A program made the position numbers and the translations under genes. The notes below the pieces were generated by a model, which saw only the letters and a list, made by a program, of their open reading frames with translations, was not told the origin of the DNA and did no database searches. From NCBI GenBank assembly GCA_947568835.1, contig CANOQG010000006.1, positions 1,054,001 through 1,118,000 of the forward strand: a stretch of DNA of 64,000 nucleotides, written 5' to 3'. Positions 34,628 through 48,340 of this stretch are shown here, piece after piece. Source of the DNA: Protonemura montana (taxonomy: Eukaryota; Arthropoda; Insecta; Plecoptera; Nemouridae). Positions within the stretch are counted from its first letter, which is position 1. Every line of letters starts with the position of its first letter.

Positions 34628-37600
34628 CTGCCCCATTTCCTGCCCCATATCCATTCCTATTTTATGCTCCATGTCCTGTAACATGTCCTGACCTATGTCA
34701 TGCGGCAAGGCCTGCCCCATATCCTGCCCCATGTCCTGCACAATGTCCAACCCCACGTCCTGGCCCATATCCTGCTTCACGTCCTGCTAGATATCCTGTC
34801 CAATGTCCTGCCCTATATCCAGTTGCATGCATGCCTTATGTCTTGCCCAAAGTCTTGACCCATGTCCTGCCCCATGTCCTGCTATATGTCCTGCCCCAAG
34901 TCCTGTCCCATGTCCTGCCTTATCTCCTGCCCCATGTCCTGCCGTTTTTTCTGCCCCGTGTTTTGCCCCATGTCCTGCCCCATGTCTTGCCCTATGTTCT
35001 GCCCCATTTCCTGCCCCATATCCTTTCCTATTTTATGCTCCATGTCCTGTAACATGTCCTGACCTATGTCATGCGGCAAGGCCTGCCCCATATCCTGCCC
35101 CATGTCCTGCCCTATGTAATGCCCAATGTCCTGCACAATGTCCTGCCCCACGTCCTGCCCTATGTAATGCCCCATATCCTGCCCCATGTCCTGCCCCTTG
35201 TCCTGCCAAATGTCAAAACGCTTGTCCTGCCCCATGTACTGCCCCATGTCCTGCATCATGTCCTGCCCAAAGTCCTGCCCCATGTCCTGCCCCTGTCCTG
35301 TCGCACGTCATGCCTCAAGTCCTGCCCCATGTCCTGCCCCATGGACAGCCCCATGTCCAGACCCTTATTTCCTGCCCCATGTCCTGCCCTATGTCCTGCC
35401 CCATGTCTTGCCAAAAGTCCTGTCCCTTGTCCTGCCCCATATCCTGCCCCATGTCCTGCCCCCAAGTCATTTCATGGCCTAACCTTATTCCTGCCCCATG
35501 TTCTGCACTATGTGCTGCCCCATGTCCTTCCTTAATGTCCTGTCCCATTTTCTGTACCATTTCATGCCTATGTCCTGTCGCTTGTCCTGCCCTTTGTCCT
35601 CTTACATGTCTCATCCGATGTCCTGCCCCATATCCTGTCCCATGACCTGCACCATATCCTGCTCCAAATCCCGTCGCATGTCCTGCCCCAAATCTTGCCC
35701 TATGTCCTGCCCCATGTCCTGTCCTATTTCCTTTCCAACATTATGCCCCATGTCCTGCCCCATGTCCTGCCCTATGTAATGCCCAATGTCCTGCACCATG
35801 TCCTGCCCCATGTCCTGGCCCATATTCTGCTGCATGTCCCGCCTCATAGTCTATCCAATGTCCTGCCCCATGTCCTGCCCCATGTCCTTCCCCAAGTCCT
35901 GCTCCAAGTCCTGTCCCATGTCCTGCCCTAATTCCTGCCCCATGTCCTGCCACATGTCCTGACCCTTATCCTGCCCCATGTCCTGCCCCGTGTCTTGCCC
36001 CATGTCCTGCCCCAAGTCCTAACCCATGTCCTGCCCTTATTCCTGCCCCATGTCCTGCCTTATTTGCTGCCTCATGTCCTGCCCCATGTCCTGCCTCATG
36101 TCCTGCCCCAAGTCCTGTGCCATGTCCTGCCCTTATTCCTGCCCCATGTTCTGCCCCATGTCCTGGCCCATGTCCTGCCCCATGTCTTGCCCAAAGTCCT
36201 GCCCCAAGTTCTGCCTCATGTCCAGCTTCATATCATGTCCCATGTCCTGGCCTGTGTCCTGCCCCATGGCCTGCCTCGTGTTGATCCATGTCCTGCCCCA
36301 TATCTTGCCCATGTTCTGTCTCATGTGTTGGTCTAAGTCCTGCCCCTTGCCCTGTCGCCTTTTCATGCCTCATGTCCTGCCCCATGTCCTGACCCATGTA
36401 CAGCCCCATGTCCTGCCCCAAGTCCTGTCCCATGTCCTGCCCTTATTCCTGCCCCATGTCCTGCCCCATGTCCTGACCCTTATCCTGCCTCATGTCCTGC
36501 CCCATGTCCTGCCCCAATTCCCGTCCCATGTCCTGCCCTAATTCCTGCCCCAGGTCCTGCCCCATGTCCTGACCCTTGTCCTGCCCTAATTCCTGCCCCA
36601 TGTCCTGCCCCATGTCCTGCCTCATATCCTGCCCCATGTCCTGCCCCATGTCCTGCCAAATGTCAAAACGCATGTTCTGCCCCATGTCCAGTAAATTGTC
36701 CCGCCCGATGTCCTGCCCTTTGTCCTGCCCCATGTCCTGCCCCATGTCTTGCCCAAAGTCCTGCCCCATGTTCTGCCCCATGGCCTGCCCCATGTCCCGC
36801 CCGATGTCCTGCCCCATGTCCTGCCTCATGTCCAGTCCCATGTCCTGCCTCATGTCCTGCCCCATGTCCTGCCCCATGTCTTGTCCCATGACCTGCACCA
36901 TATCCTGCCCCAAATCCCGTCGCATGTCTGCCCCAAATCCTGCCCTATGTCCTGCCCCATGTCCTGCCCCATATCCTTTCCAATATTACGCCCCATGTCC
37001 TGTAACATGTCCTGCCCTATGTCATGCGCCAAGTCCTGCCCCATATCCTGCCCCATGTCCTGGCCCATATCCTGCTCCATGTTCTGCCTCATATCCTGTC
37101 CAATGTCCTGCCCAATATCCTGTCGCATGCATGCCTCATGTCTTGCCCAAAGTCCTGCCCCATGTTCTGCCCCATGTCCTGCCCCAAGTCCTGTCCCATG
37201 TCCTGCCCTAATTCCTGCGCCATGTTCTGCCTTATTTGCTGCCCCATGTCCTGCCCCATGTCCTGCCCCATGTCTTGCCCAAAGTCCTGCTCCATGTCCT
37301 GCCCCATGTCCTACCCATTTCCTGCCCCATGTCCTGCCCCAAGTCCTTCTCCCATGTCCTGCCCTAATTCCTACCCTATGTCCTGCCCCATGTCCTGCCC
37401 CATGTCTTGCCCCATGTCCTGACCCAAGTTCTGTCTCATGTCATGCGTCATGTCCGAACGCATGTTCTGCCCCATGTCCTGGCCCATGTCCTGCCACATG
37501 TCCTGCCCCATGTTCTGCCCCATGTCCTGCGCCATGTCCTGTCTCATGTTCTGACCCATGTTCTGTCTCTTGTCGTGCCTCATGTCCTGTCGCATGTTCT

Positions 37601-38434
37601 GCCCCATGTCCTGGCCCATGTCCTGCCCCATGTCTTGCCCAAAGTCCTGCCCCAAGTTCTGCCTCATGTCCAGCCCCATGTCCTGTCCCATGTCCTGGCC
37701 TATGTCCTGCCTCACGGCCTGCTCATGTTGTTCCATGTCCTGCCCCATATACTGCTCATGTTTTGTCTTATGTGTTGGTCTAAGTCCTTCCCCATTGTCC
37801 TGTCGCATTTTCATGCCTCATGTTCTGCCCATGTTCTTCCCCATGTACAGCCCCATTTCCTGTCGCACGTCCTGTCCCACGTCCTTTCCCATTTTCTGCC
37901 TCATGTCCTGCTTGATGTCCTACCTCATGTCCTGCCCCTAGCTTTCCCAAAGTCCTGCCCCATGTCCTGCCTCATTTCCTGGCCTATGTCCTGCCATATG
38001 TCCTGACCCATGTCCTTCCCCATTTCCTGCCTCATGGCCTGCCCCATATCCTGCCCCATGTCCTGCCTCATGTCTTGCCAAAAGTCCTGCCCCATGTCCT
38101 GCCCCATGTCCTGCCCCATGTCCTGCCCCATGTCCTGCCCCATGTCCTGCCAAATGTCAAAACGCATGTCCTGCCCCATGTCCAGTAACATGTCCCGCCC
38201 GATGTCCTGCCCTATGTCCTGCCCCATGTTCTGTTCCATTTTATGCCCCATGTCTTGTCGCATGTCCTGTCCTATGTCCTGTTACTTGTCCCGCCCGATG
38301 TCCTGCCCCATGTCCTGTCCCATGACATCCACCATATCCTGCCCCAAATCCCGTCGCATGTCCTGCCCCATATCCTTTCCAATAATTCGCCCCATGTCCT
38401 GTAACATGTCCTGCCCTATGTCATGCGCCAAGTC
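34628..38434 (+). repeat. HOR B, copy 2
   Basis: This copy is the same length as copy 1. Differences I noticed are CCTTATCTCC for CCTTAACTCC (near 34918), TCTTGCCAAAAG for TCTTCCCAAAAG (near 35408), CAAAGTCC for CAAATTCC (near 37949) and GTTCTTCCCCATG for GTCCTACCCCATG (near 37832). That is only a handful in 3.8 kb. Confidence 0.95.
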
Positions 38435-41400
38435 CTGCCCCATTTCCTGCCCCATATCCATTCCTATTTTATGCTCCATGTCCTGTAACATGTCCTGACC
38501 TATGTCATGCGGCAAGGCCTGCCCCATATCCTGCCCCATGTCCTGCACAATGTCCAACCCCACGTCCTGGCCCATATCCTGCTTCACGTCCTGCTAGATA
38601 TCCTGTCCAATGTCCTGCCCTATATCCAGTTGCATGCATGCCTTATGTCTTGCCCAAAGTCTTGACCCATGTCCTGCCCCATGTCCTGCTCCATGTCCTG
38701 CCCCAAGTCCTGTCCCATGTCCTGCCTTAACTCCTGCCCCATGTCCTGCCGTTTTTTCTGCCCCGTGTTTTGCCCCATGTCCTGCCCCATGTCTTGCCCT
38801 ATGTTCTGCCCCATTTCCTGCCCCATATCCTTTCCTATTTTATGCTCCATGTCCTGTAACATGTCCTGACCTATGTCATGCGGCAAGGCCTGCCCCATAT
38901 CCTGCCCCATGTCCTGCCCTATGTAATGCCCAATGTCCTGCACAATGTCCTGCCCCACGTCCTGCCCTATGTAATGCCCCATATCCTGCCCCATGTCCTG
39001 CCCCTTGTCCTGCCAAATGTCAAAACGCTTGTCCTGCCCCATGTACTGCCCCATGTCCTGCATCATGTCCTGCCCAAAGTCCTGCCCCATGTCCTGCCCC
39101 TGTCCTGTCGCACGTCATGCCTCAAGTCCTGCCCCATGTCCTGCCCCATGGACAGCCCCATGTCCAGACCCTTATTTCCTGCCCCATGTCCTGCCCTATG
39201 TCCTGCCCCATGTCTTGCCAAAAGTCCTGTCCCTTGTCCTGCCCCATATCCTGCCCCATGTCCTGCCCCCAAGTCATTTCATGGCCTAACCTTATTCCTG
39301 CCCCATGTTCTGCCCTATGTACTGCCCCATGTCCTTCCTTAATGTCCTGTCCCATTTTCTGTACCATTTCATGCCTTTGTCCTGTCGCTTGTCCTGCCCT
39401 TTGTCCTGTTACATGTCTCATCCGATGTCCTGCCCCATATCCTGTCCCATGACCTGCACCATATCCTGCTCCAAATCCCGTCGCATGTCCTGCCCCAAAT
39501 CTTGCCCTATGTCCTGCCCCATGTCCTGTCCTATTTCCTTTCCAACATTATGCCCCATGTCCTGCCCCATGTCCTGCCCTATGTAATGCCCAATGTCCTG
39601 CACCATGTCCTGCCCCATGTCCTGGCCCATATTCTGCTCCATGTCCCGCCTCATAGTCTATCCAATGTCCTGCCCCATGTCCTGCCCCATGTCCTTCCCC
39701 AAGTCCTGCTCCAAGTCCTGTCCCATGTCCTGCCCTAATTCCTGCCCCATGTCCTGCCACATGTCCTGACCCTTATCCTGCCCCATGTCCTGCCCCGTGT
39801 CTTGCCCCATGTCCTGCCCCAAGTCCTAACCCATGTCCTGCCCTTATTCCTGCCCCATGTCCTGCCTTATTAGCTGCCTCATGTCCTGCCCCATGTCCTG
39901 CCTCATGTCCTGCCCCAAGTCCTGTGCCATGTCCTGCCCTAATTCCTGCCCCATGTTCTGCCCCATGTCCTGGCCCATGTCCTGCCCCATGTCTTGCCCA
40001 AAGTCCTGCCCCAAGTTCTGCCTCAGTCCAGCTTCATATCATGTCCCATGTCCTGGCCTGTGTCCTGCCCCATGGCCTGCCTCGTGTTGATCCATGTCCT
40101 GCCCCATATCTTGCCCATGTTCTGTCTCATGTGTTGGTCTAAGTCCTGCCCCTTGCCCTGTCGCCTTTTCATGCCTCATGTCCTGCCCCATGTCCTGCCC
40201 CATGTACAGCCCCATGTCCTGCCCCAAGTCCTGTCCCATGTCCTGCCCTTATTCCTGCCCCAAAATCCTGCCCCAGGTCCTGACCCTTATCCTGCCTCAT
40301 GTCCTGCCCCATGTCCTGCCCCAATTCCCGTCCCATGTCCTGCCCTAATTCCTGCCCCAGGTCCTGCCCCATGTCCTGACCCTTGTCCTGCCCTAATTCC
40401 TGCCCCATGTCCTGCCCCATGTCCTGCCTCATATCCTGCCCCATGTCCTGCCCCATGTCCTGCCAAATGTCAAAACGCATGTTCTGCCCCATGTCCAGTA
40501 AATTGTCCCGCCCGATGTCCTGCCCTTTGTCCTGCCCCATGTCCTGCCCCATGTCTTGCCCAAAGTCCTGCCCCATGTTCTGCCCCATGGCCTGCCCCAT
40601 GTCCCGCCCGATGTCCTGCCCCATGTCCTGCCTCATGTCCAGTCCCATGTCCTGCCTCATGTCCTGCCCCATGTCCTGCCCCATGTCCTGTCCCATGACC
40701 TGCACCATATCCTGCCCCAAATCCCGTCGCATGTCTGCCCCAAATCCTGCCCTATGTCCTGCCCCATGTCCTGCCCCATATCCTTTCCAATATTACGCCC
40801 CATGTCCTGTAACATGTCCTGCCCTATGTCATGCGCCAAGTCCTGCCCCATATCCTGCCCCATGTCCTGGCCCATATCCTGCTCCATGTTCTGCCTCATA
40901 TCCTGTCCAATGTCCTGCCCAATATCCTGTCGCATGCATGCCTCATGTCTTGCCCAAAGTCTTGCCCCATGTCCTGCCCCATGTCCTGCACCATGTCCTG
41001 CCCCAAGTCCTGTCCCTTGTCCTGCCCTTATTCCTGCCCCATGTCCTGCCTTATCTCCTGCCCCATGTCTTGCCCCATGTCCTGCCCCATGACCTGCACC
41101 ATATCCTGCCCCCAATCCCGTCGCATGTCCTGCCGCATGTCCTGCCCCGTGTCCTCTCCCATGACCTGCACCATATCCTGCCCCAAATCCCGTCGCATGT
41201 CCTGCCCCAAATCCTGCCCTATGTGATGCCCCATCTCCTGCCCCATATCCTTTTCAATATTATGCCCCATGTCCTGTAACATGTCCTGCCCTATGTCATG
41301 CGCCAAGTCCTGCCCCATATCCTGCCACATGTCCTGCCCTATGTAATGCCCAATGTCCTGCACCATGACCTGCCCCATGTCCTGGCCCATATCCTGCTCC

Positions 41401-42768
41401 ATGTCCTGCCTCATATCCTATCCAATGTCCTGCCCTTTATCCTGTCGCTTGCATGACTCATGTCTTTTCCAAAGTCTTGCCCTATGTCCTGCCCCATGTT
41501 CTGCCCCATGTCCTGCCCCAAGTCCTGTCCCATGTCCTGCCCTAATTCCTGCGCTATGTTCTGCCTTATTTGCTGCCCCATGTCCTGCCCCATGTCCTGC
41601 CCCATGTCTTGCCCAAAGTCCTGCTCCATGTCCTGCCCCATGTCCTACCCATTTCCTGCCCCATGTCCTGCCCCAAGTCCTTCTCCCATGTCCTGCCCTA
41701 ATTCCTACCCTATGTCCTGCCCCATGTCCTGCCCCATGTCTTGCCCCATGTCCTGACCCAAGTTCTGTCTCATGTCATGCGTCATGTCCGAACGCATGTT
41801 CTGCCCCATTTCCTGGCCCATGTCCTGCCACATGACCTGCCCCATGTTCTGCCCCATGTCCTGCGCCATGTCCTGTCTCATGTTCTGACCCATGTTCTGT
41901 CTCTTGTCGTGCCTCATGTCCTGTCGCATGTTCTGCCCTATGTCCTGGCCCATGTCCTGCCCCATGTCTTGCCCAAAGTCCTGCCCCAAGTTCTGCCTCA
42001 TGTCCAGCCCCATGTCCTGTCCCATGTCCTGGCCTATGTCCTGCCCCACGGCCTGCTCATGTTGTTCCATGTCCTGCCCCATATACTGCTCATGTTTTGT
42101 CTTATGTGTTGGTCTAAGTCCTTCCCCATTGTCCTGTCGCATTTTCATGCCTCATGTTCTGCCCATGTCCTACCCCATGTACAGCCCCATTTCCTGTCGC
42201 ACGTCCTGTCCCATGTCCTTTCCCATTTTCTGCCTCATGTCCTGCTTGATGTCCTACCTCATGTCCTGCCCCTAGCTTTCCCAAAGTCCTGCCCCATGTC
42301 CTGCCTCATTTCCTGGCCTATGTCCTGCCATATGTCCTGACCCATGTCCTTCCCCATTTCCTGCCTCATGGCCTGCCCCATATCCTGCCCCATGTCCTGC
42401 CTCATGTCTTGCCAAAAGTCCTGCCCCATGTCCTGCCCCATGTCCTGCCCCATGTCCTGCCCCATGTCCTGCCAAATGTCAAAACGCATTTCCTGCCCCA
42501 TGTCCAGTAACATGTCCCGCCCGATGTCCTGCCCTATGTCCTGCCCCATGTTCTGTTCCATTTTATGCCCCATGTCTTGTCGCATGTCCTGTCCTATGTC
42601 CTGTTACTTGTCCCGCCCGATGTCCTGCCCCATGTCCTGTCCCATGACATCCACCATATCCTGCCCCAAATCCCGTCGCATGTCCTGCCCCATATCCTTT
42701 CCAATAATTCGCCCCATGTCCTGTAACATGTCCTGCCCTATGTCATGCGCCAAGTCCTGCCCCATATC
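38435..42768 (+). repeat. HOR B, copy 3 (4334 bp, with an extra 527 bp)
   Basis: Left of about 40.96 kb the offset to copy 2 is 3807 bp; right of about 41.49 kb it is 4334 bp. The surplus of 527 bp is annotated separately. This copy is more diverged from copies 1 and 2 than they are from each other. Examples are TGCTCCATG for TGCTATATG (near 38689), CTGCCCTATGTACTG for CTGCACTATGTGCTG (near 39310), a one-base loss in CTGCCTCAGTCC (near 40025) and a one-base gain in CCCCAAAATCC (near 40259). The right end passes into array collinear with HOR A. Confidence 0.92.
40960..41490 (+). repeat. 527-bp segment present in HOR B copy 3 but not in copies 1 and 2
   Basis: This segment holds CTTATCTCCTGCC, CCCCCAATCCCGTCGC, CCCCGTGTCCTCTCCC, TATGTGATGCCCC and a second GCATG-type marker. 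It is collinear with about 6.31-6.96 kb of HOR A, which is somewhat longer there. Because copy 3 and HOR A share it, the likeliest reading is that it is ancestral and was lost before copies 1 and 2 formed. Insertion into copy 3 by exchange with HOR A is the alternative. Confidence 0.85.
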
Positions 42769-45750
42769 CTGCCACATGTTCTACCCTATGTAATGCCCCA
42801 AGTCCTGCACCATGCCCGCATGTCCTGCCCCTTGTCCAGTAACATGTCCCGCCTGATGTGCTGCCCTACGTCCTGCCCCATATCCTGCCCCATGTCCTGA
42901 CCATTATCCTTCCCTTTGTCCTGCCCCATGTCTTGCCCCATGTCCTGACCCATGTGTTGTCCCAAGTGCTGCCCCTTGTCCTGTCGCATGTCATGCCCCA
43001 TGTCCTGCCCCATGTCTTGCCAAAAGTCCTGTCCCAAGTCCTGCCCCATATCCTGCCCCATGTCCTGCCCCATGTCTTTTCATGACCTAACCTTATTCCT
43101 GCCCCATGTCCTGCCCCATGTGCTGCCCCATGTCCTTCCCTAATGTAATGCCCCATGTTCTGTACTATTTCATGCCTATGTCCTTTCGCATGTCCTGCCC
43201 TATGTCCTTTCGCATGTCCTGCCCTATGTCCTGTAACATGTCCCGCCCGATGTCCTGCCCCATGTCCTGCCTCATATCCAGTCCCATGTCCTGCCTCACG
43301 TCCTGCCCCTTTCCTGCGCCATGTCCCGTCGCATGTCCTGCCCCAAATCTTGCCCTATGTCCTGCCCCATGTCCTGTCCTATGTCCTATCCAATATTATG
43401 CCCCATGTCCTGCCCCATGTCCTGCCTTATGTAATGCCCCATGTCCTGCACCATGTCCTGCCCCATGTCCTGGCCCATATTATGCTCCATGTCCTGCCAC
43501 ATAGTCTGTCCAATGTCCTGCCCTATATCCTGTCGCATGCATGCCTCATGTCTTGCCCAAAGTCCTGTCCCATGTCCTGCCCTAATTCCTGCCCCATGTC
43601 CTGCCCCATGTCCTGCCCCATATCCTGGCCCATGTCCTGCCCCTTGTCCTGCCAAATGTCAAAACGCATGTCCTGCCCCATGTACTGCCCCATGTCCTGC
43701 ATCATGTCTTGCCCAAAGTCCTGCCTTATGTCCTGCCCCAAGTCCTGCGACATGTCCTTCCCTAATGTTCTGACCCAAGTTCTATACCATTTCATGCCCC
43801 ATGTCCTGTCGCATGTCCTGCCCTATGTCCTGTAACAGGTCCCGCCCGACGTCCTGCCCCATGTCCTGCCTCATGTCCAGTCCCATGTCCTGCCTCATGT
43901 CCTTCCCCATGTCCTGCCCCATGTCCTGTCCCATGTCCTGCACCAGCTCCTGCCACTAATCCCGTCGCATGTCCGGCCCCAAATCCTGCCCTATGTTCTG
44001 CCCCATTTCCTGCCCCATATCCTTTCCAATTTTATGCTCCATGTCCTGTAACATGTCCTGCCCTATGTCATGCGGCAAGTCCTGCCCCATATCCTGCCCC
44101 ATGTCCTGCCCTATGCAATGCCCAATGTCCTGCACAATGTCCTGCCCCACGTCCTGGCCCATATCCTGCTTCATGTCCTGCTTCATATCCTGTCCAATGT
44201 CCTGCCCTATATCCAGTTGCATGCATGCCTCATGTCTTGCCCAAAGTCTTTACCCATGTCCTGCCCCATGTCCTGCTCCGTGTCCTGCCCCAAGTCCTGT
44301 CCCATGTCCTGCCTTAATTCCTGCCCCATGTCCTGCCGTATTTCCTGCCCCGTGTCCTGCCCCATGTCCTGCTTCATGTCTTGCCCAAAGTCCTGCCCCA
44401 TGTCCTGCCCCATGTCCTGCCCCATGTACCGCCCGATGTCCTGCCCCATGTCCTACCCCATGTCCCGCCCGATGTCCTGCCCCATGTCCTGCCTCATGTC
44501 CAGTCCCATGTCCTGCCTCATGTCCTGCCCCATGTCCTACCCCGTGTCCTCTTCCATGACCTGCACCATTTCCTGCCCCAAATCCCGTCGCATGTCCTGC
44601 CCCAAATCCTGCCCTATGTGATGCCCCATCTCCTGCCCCATATCCTTTCCAATATTATGCCCCATGTCCTGTAACATGTCCTGCCCTATGTCATGCGCCA
44701 AGTCCTGCACCATATCCTGCCACATGTCCTGCCCTATGTATTGCCCCATTTCCTGCACCATGTCCTGCCCCATGTCCTGGCCCATATCCTGCTCCATGTC
44801 CTGCCTCATATCCTATCCAATGCTCTGCCCTTTATCCTGTCGCATGCATGCCTCATGTCTTGTCCAAAGTCTTGCCCCATGTCCTGCCCCATGTTTTGCC
44901 CCATGTCCTGCCCTAAGTCCTGTCCCATGTCCTGCCCTAATTCCTGCCCCATGTCCTGCCTTATTTGCTGCCCCATGTCCTGCCCCATGTCCTGCCCCAT
45001 GTCTTGCCCAAAGTACTGCTCCATGTCCTGCCCCATATCCTGCCCCATGTCCTGCCCCATGTCCTGCCCCAAGTCCTGTCCTATGTCCTGCCCTAAATCC
45101 AGCCCCATGTCCTGCCCCAAGTCCTGCCCCTAAATCCTGCCCCATGTCCTGCCCCATGTCCTGCCAAATGTCAAAACGCATGTCCTGCCCCATGTCCAGT
45201 AACATGTCCCGAACGATGTCCTGCCCTATGTTCTGCCCCATGTTCTGTACCATTTCATGCCCCATGTCTTGTCGCATGTCCTATCCTATGTCCTGTAACA
45301 TGTCCCGCCCGATGTCCTGCCCCATGTTCTGTCCCACGACATCCACCATATACTGCCCCAAATCCCGTCGCATGTCCTGCCCCATATCCTTTCCAATATT
45401 ACACCCATGTCCTGCCCCATGTCCTGCCCCATGTCTTGCCAAAAGTCCTGTCCCAAGTCTTGCCCCATATCTTGCCCCATGTCCTGGCCCATGTCTTTTC
45501 ATGACCTAACCTTATTCCTGCCCCATGTCCTGCCCTATGTGCTGCCCCATGTCCTTCGCTATTGTCCTGCCCCATGTTCTGTACTATTTCATGACTATGT
45601 CCTGTCGCAAGGCCTGCCCTATGTCCTGTAACATGTCCCGCCCGATGTCCTGCCCCATGTCCTGCCTCATATTCAGTCCCATGTCCTGCCTCATGTCCTG
45701 CCCCTTTCCTGCCCCATGTCCTGTCCCATGACCTGCACCATATCCTGCTC
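42769..45750 (+). repeat. Lower-order array collinear with the right part of HOR A (8.2-11.1 kb)
   Basis: From CATGCCCGCATGTCC (near 42812; compare 8256) to the CTTCGCTATTGTCC and CTCATATTCAGTCCC units (near 45555 and 45667; compare 10903 and 11025) the order matches HOR A. The offset is about 34,480-34,650 bp. Differences include a missing stretch corresponding to about 9.96-10.37 kb and an extra GTACCGCCCGATG unit near 44425. It has therefore evolved separately from the three HOR A copies. Confidence 0.85.
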
Positions 45751-48340
45751 CAAATCCCGTCGCATGTCCTGCTCTAAATCTTGCCCTATGTCCTGCCCCA
45801 TGTCCTGTCCTATATCCTTTCCAATATTATGCCCCATGTCCTGCCCCATGTCCTGCCCTATGTAATGCCCCATGTCCTGCACCATGTCCTGCCCCATGTC
45901 CTGGCCCATATTCTGCTCCATGTCCTGCCTCATAGTCTGTCCAATGTCCTGCCCTATATCCTGTCGCATGCATGCCTCATGTCTTGCCCAAACTCCTGTC
46001 CCATGTCCTGCCCTAATTCCTGCCCCATGTCCTGCCCAATGTCCTGCCCCATATCCTGCCCAATGTCCTGCCCCTTGTCCTGCCAAATGTCAAAACGCAT
46101 GTCCTGCCCCATGTACTGCTTCATGTCCTGCATCATGTCTTGCCCAAAGTCCTGCCCCATGTCCTGCCCCAGGTCCTGCCCCATGTCCTTCCCTAATGTT
46201 CTGCCCCAAGTTCTATACCATTTCATGCCCCATGTCCTGTCGCATGTCCTGCCCTATGTCCTGTAACATGTCCTGGCCGATGTCCTGCCCCATGTCCTGC
46301 CTCATGTCCAGTCCCATGTCCTGCGTCATGTCCTGCCCTATGTCCTGCCCCATGTCCTGCCTCATATCCAGTCCCATGTTCTGCCCCATGTCCTGCCCCA
46401 TGTCCTGCCCTATGTAATGCCCCATGTCCTGCACCATGTTCTGCCCCATGTCCTGGCCCATATTCTGCTCCATGTCCTGCCTCATAGTCTGTCCAATGTC
46501 CTGCCCTATATCCTGTCGCATGCATGCCTCATGTCTTGCCCAAAGTCCTGTCCCATGTCCTGACCTAATTCCTGCCCCATGTCCTGCCCCATGTCCTGCC
46601 CCATATCCTGCCCCATGTCCTGCCCCTTGTCCTGCCAAATGTCAAAACGCTTGTCCTGCCCCATGTACTGCCCCATGTCCTGCATCATGTCTTGTCGAAA
46701 GTCCTGCCCCATGTTCTGCCCCTGTCCTGTTGCACGTCATGCCTAATGTCCTGCCCCATGTCCTGCGCCATGGCCGGCCCATGTCCTGACCCTTATTTCC
46801 TGCTCCATGTCCTGCCCTATGTCCTGCCCCATGTCTTGCCAAAAGTCCTGTCCCATGTCCTGCCCCATATCCTGCCCAATGTCCTGCCCCAAGTCATTTC
46901 ATGGCCTAACCTTAATCCTGCCCCATGTTCTGCTTTATGTGCTGCCCCATGTCCTTCCCTAATGTCCTGCCACATGTTCTGTACCATTCCATGCCTATGT
47001 CCTGTCGCTTGTCCTGCCCTATGTCCTGTAACATGTCCCGCCCGATGTCCTGCCCCATGTCCTGCCTCATGTCCGGTCCCATATCCTGCCTCATGTCCTG
47101 CCTCATGTCCTGCCCCATATCCTGTCCCATGACCTGCACCATATCCTGCTCCAAATCCCGTCGCATGTCCTGCCCCAAATCTTGCCCTATGTCCTGCCCC
47201 ATGTCCTGTCCTATTTCCTTTCCAACATAATGCCCCATGTCCTGCCCCATGTCCTGCCCTATGTAATGCCCCATGTCCTGCACCATGTCCTGCCCCATGT
47301 CCTGGCCCATATTCTGCTCCATGTCCTGCCTCATAGTCTGTCCAATGTCCTGCCCCATGTCCTGCCCTATGTCCTGCCCCAAGTCCTGTCCCATGATTTG
47401 CCCCATGTCCTTTCCCAAGTCCTGCTCCAAGTCCTGTCCCATGTCCTGCCCTAATTCCTGCCCCATGTCCTGCCCCAAGTCATTTCATGGCCTAACCTTA
47501 TTCCTGCCCCATGTTCTGCCCCATGTGCTGCCCCATGTCCTGCCCCATGTCCTGCCTCATGTCCAGTCCCATGTCCTGCCCCATGTCCTGCCCCAAGTCC
47601 TGCCCCATGTCCTTCCCTAATTTTCTGCCCCAAGTCCTTTACCATATCATGCCCCATGTCCTGTCGCATGTCCTGCCCTATGTCCTGTAACATGTCCCGC
47701 CCGATGTCCTGCGTCATGTCCTGCCCCATGTCCTGCCCCATGTCCTGCCTCATATCCAGTCCCATGTCCTGCCTCATGTCCTGCAACTTTTCTGCCCCAT
47801 GTCCTGTCTCATGCCCTGCACCATATCCTGCCCCAAATCCCGTCGCATGTCCTGCCCCAAATCTTGCCCTATGTCCTGCCCCATGTCCTGTCCTATATCC
47901 CTTCCAATATTATGCCCCATGTCCTGCCGCATGTCCTTCCCAATGTAGTGCCCCATGTCCTGCATCATGTCATGCCCCATGTCCTGGCCCATATTCTGCT
48001 TCGTGTCCGGCCTCATAGTCTGTCCAAGGTCCTGCCCTATATCCTGTCGCATGCATGCCTCATGTCTTGCCCAAAGTCCTGTCCCATTTCCTGCCCTAAT
48101 TTCTGCCCCATGTCCTGCCCCATGTCCTAACCCATATCCTGCCCCATGTCCTGCCCCTTATTTTCTGCCCCATGTCCTGCCCTATGTCCTGCCCCATGTC
48201 TTGCCAAAGGTCCTGGCCCATGTCCTGCCCCATATCCTGCCCCATGTCCTGCCCCAAGTCTTTTCATGGCCTAACCTTATTCCTGCCCTATGTTCTGCCC
48301 CATGTGCTGCCCCATGTCCTTCCCTAATGTCCTGCCCCAT
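45751..48340 (+). repeat. Lower-order array collinear with 23.2-26.4 kb and 2.6-3.3 kb
   Basis: This is the right-hand counterpart of 23,352-26,460. The order of the GCATGCATGC (near 45966 and 46517), GTCAAAACGC (near 46090), GTCAAAACGCTTG (near 46638), CATTTCATGGCCTAACC and CATGATTTGCCCC (near 47392) markers is kept. Near 46.78 kb the unit CATGGCCGGCCCATG replaces the CATGGACAGCCCC found elsewhere. Nothing other than array is visible. Confidence 0.83.
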
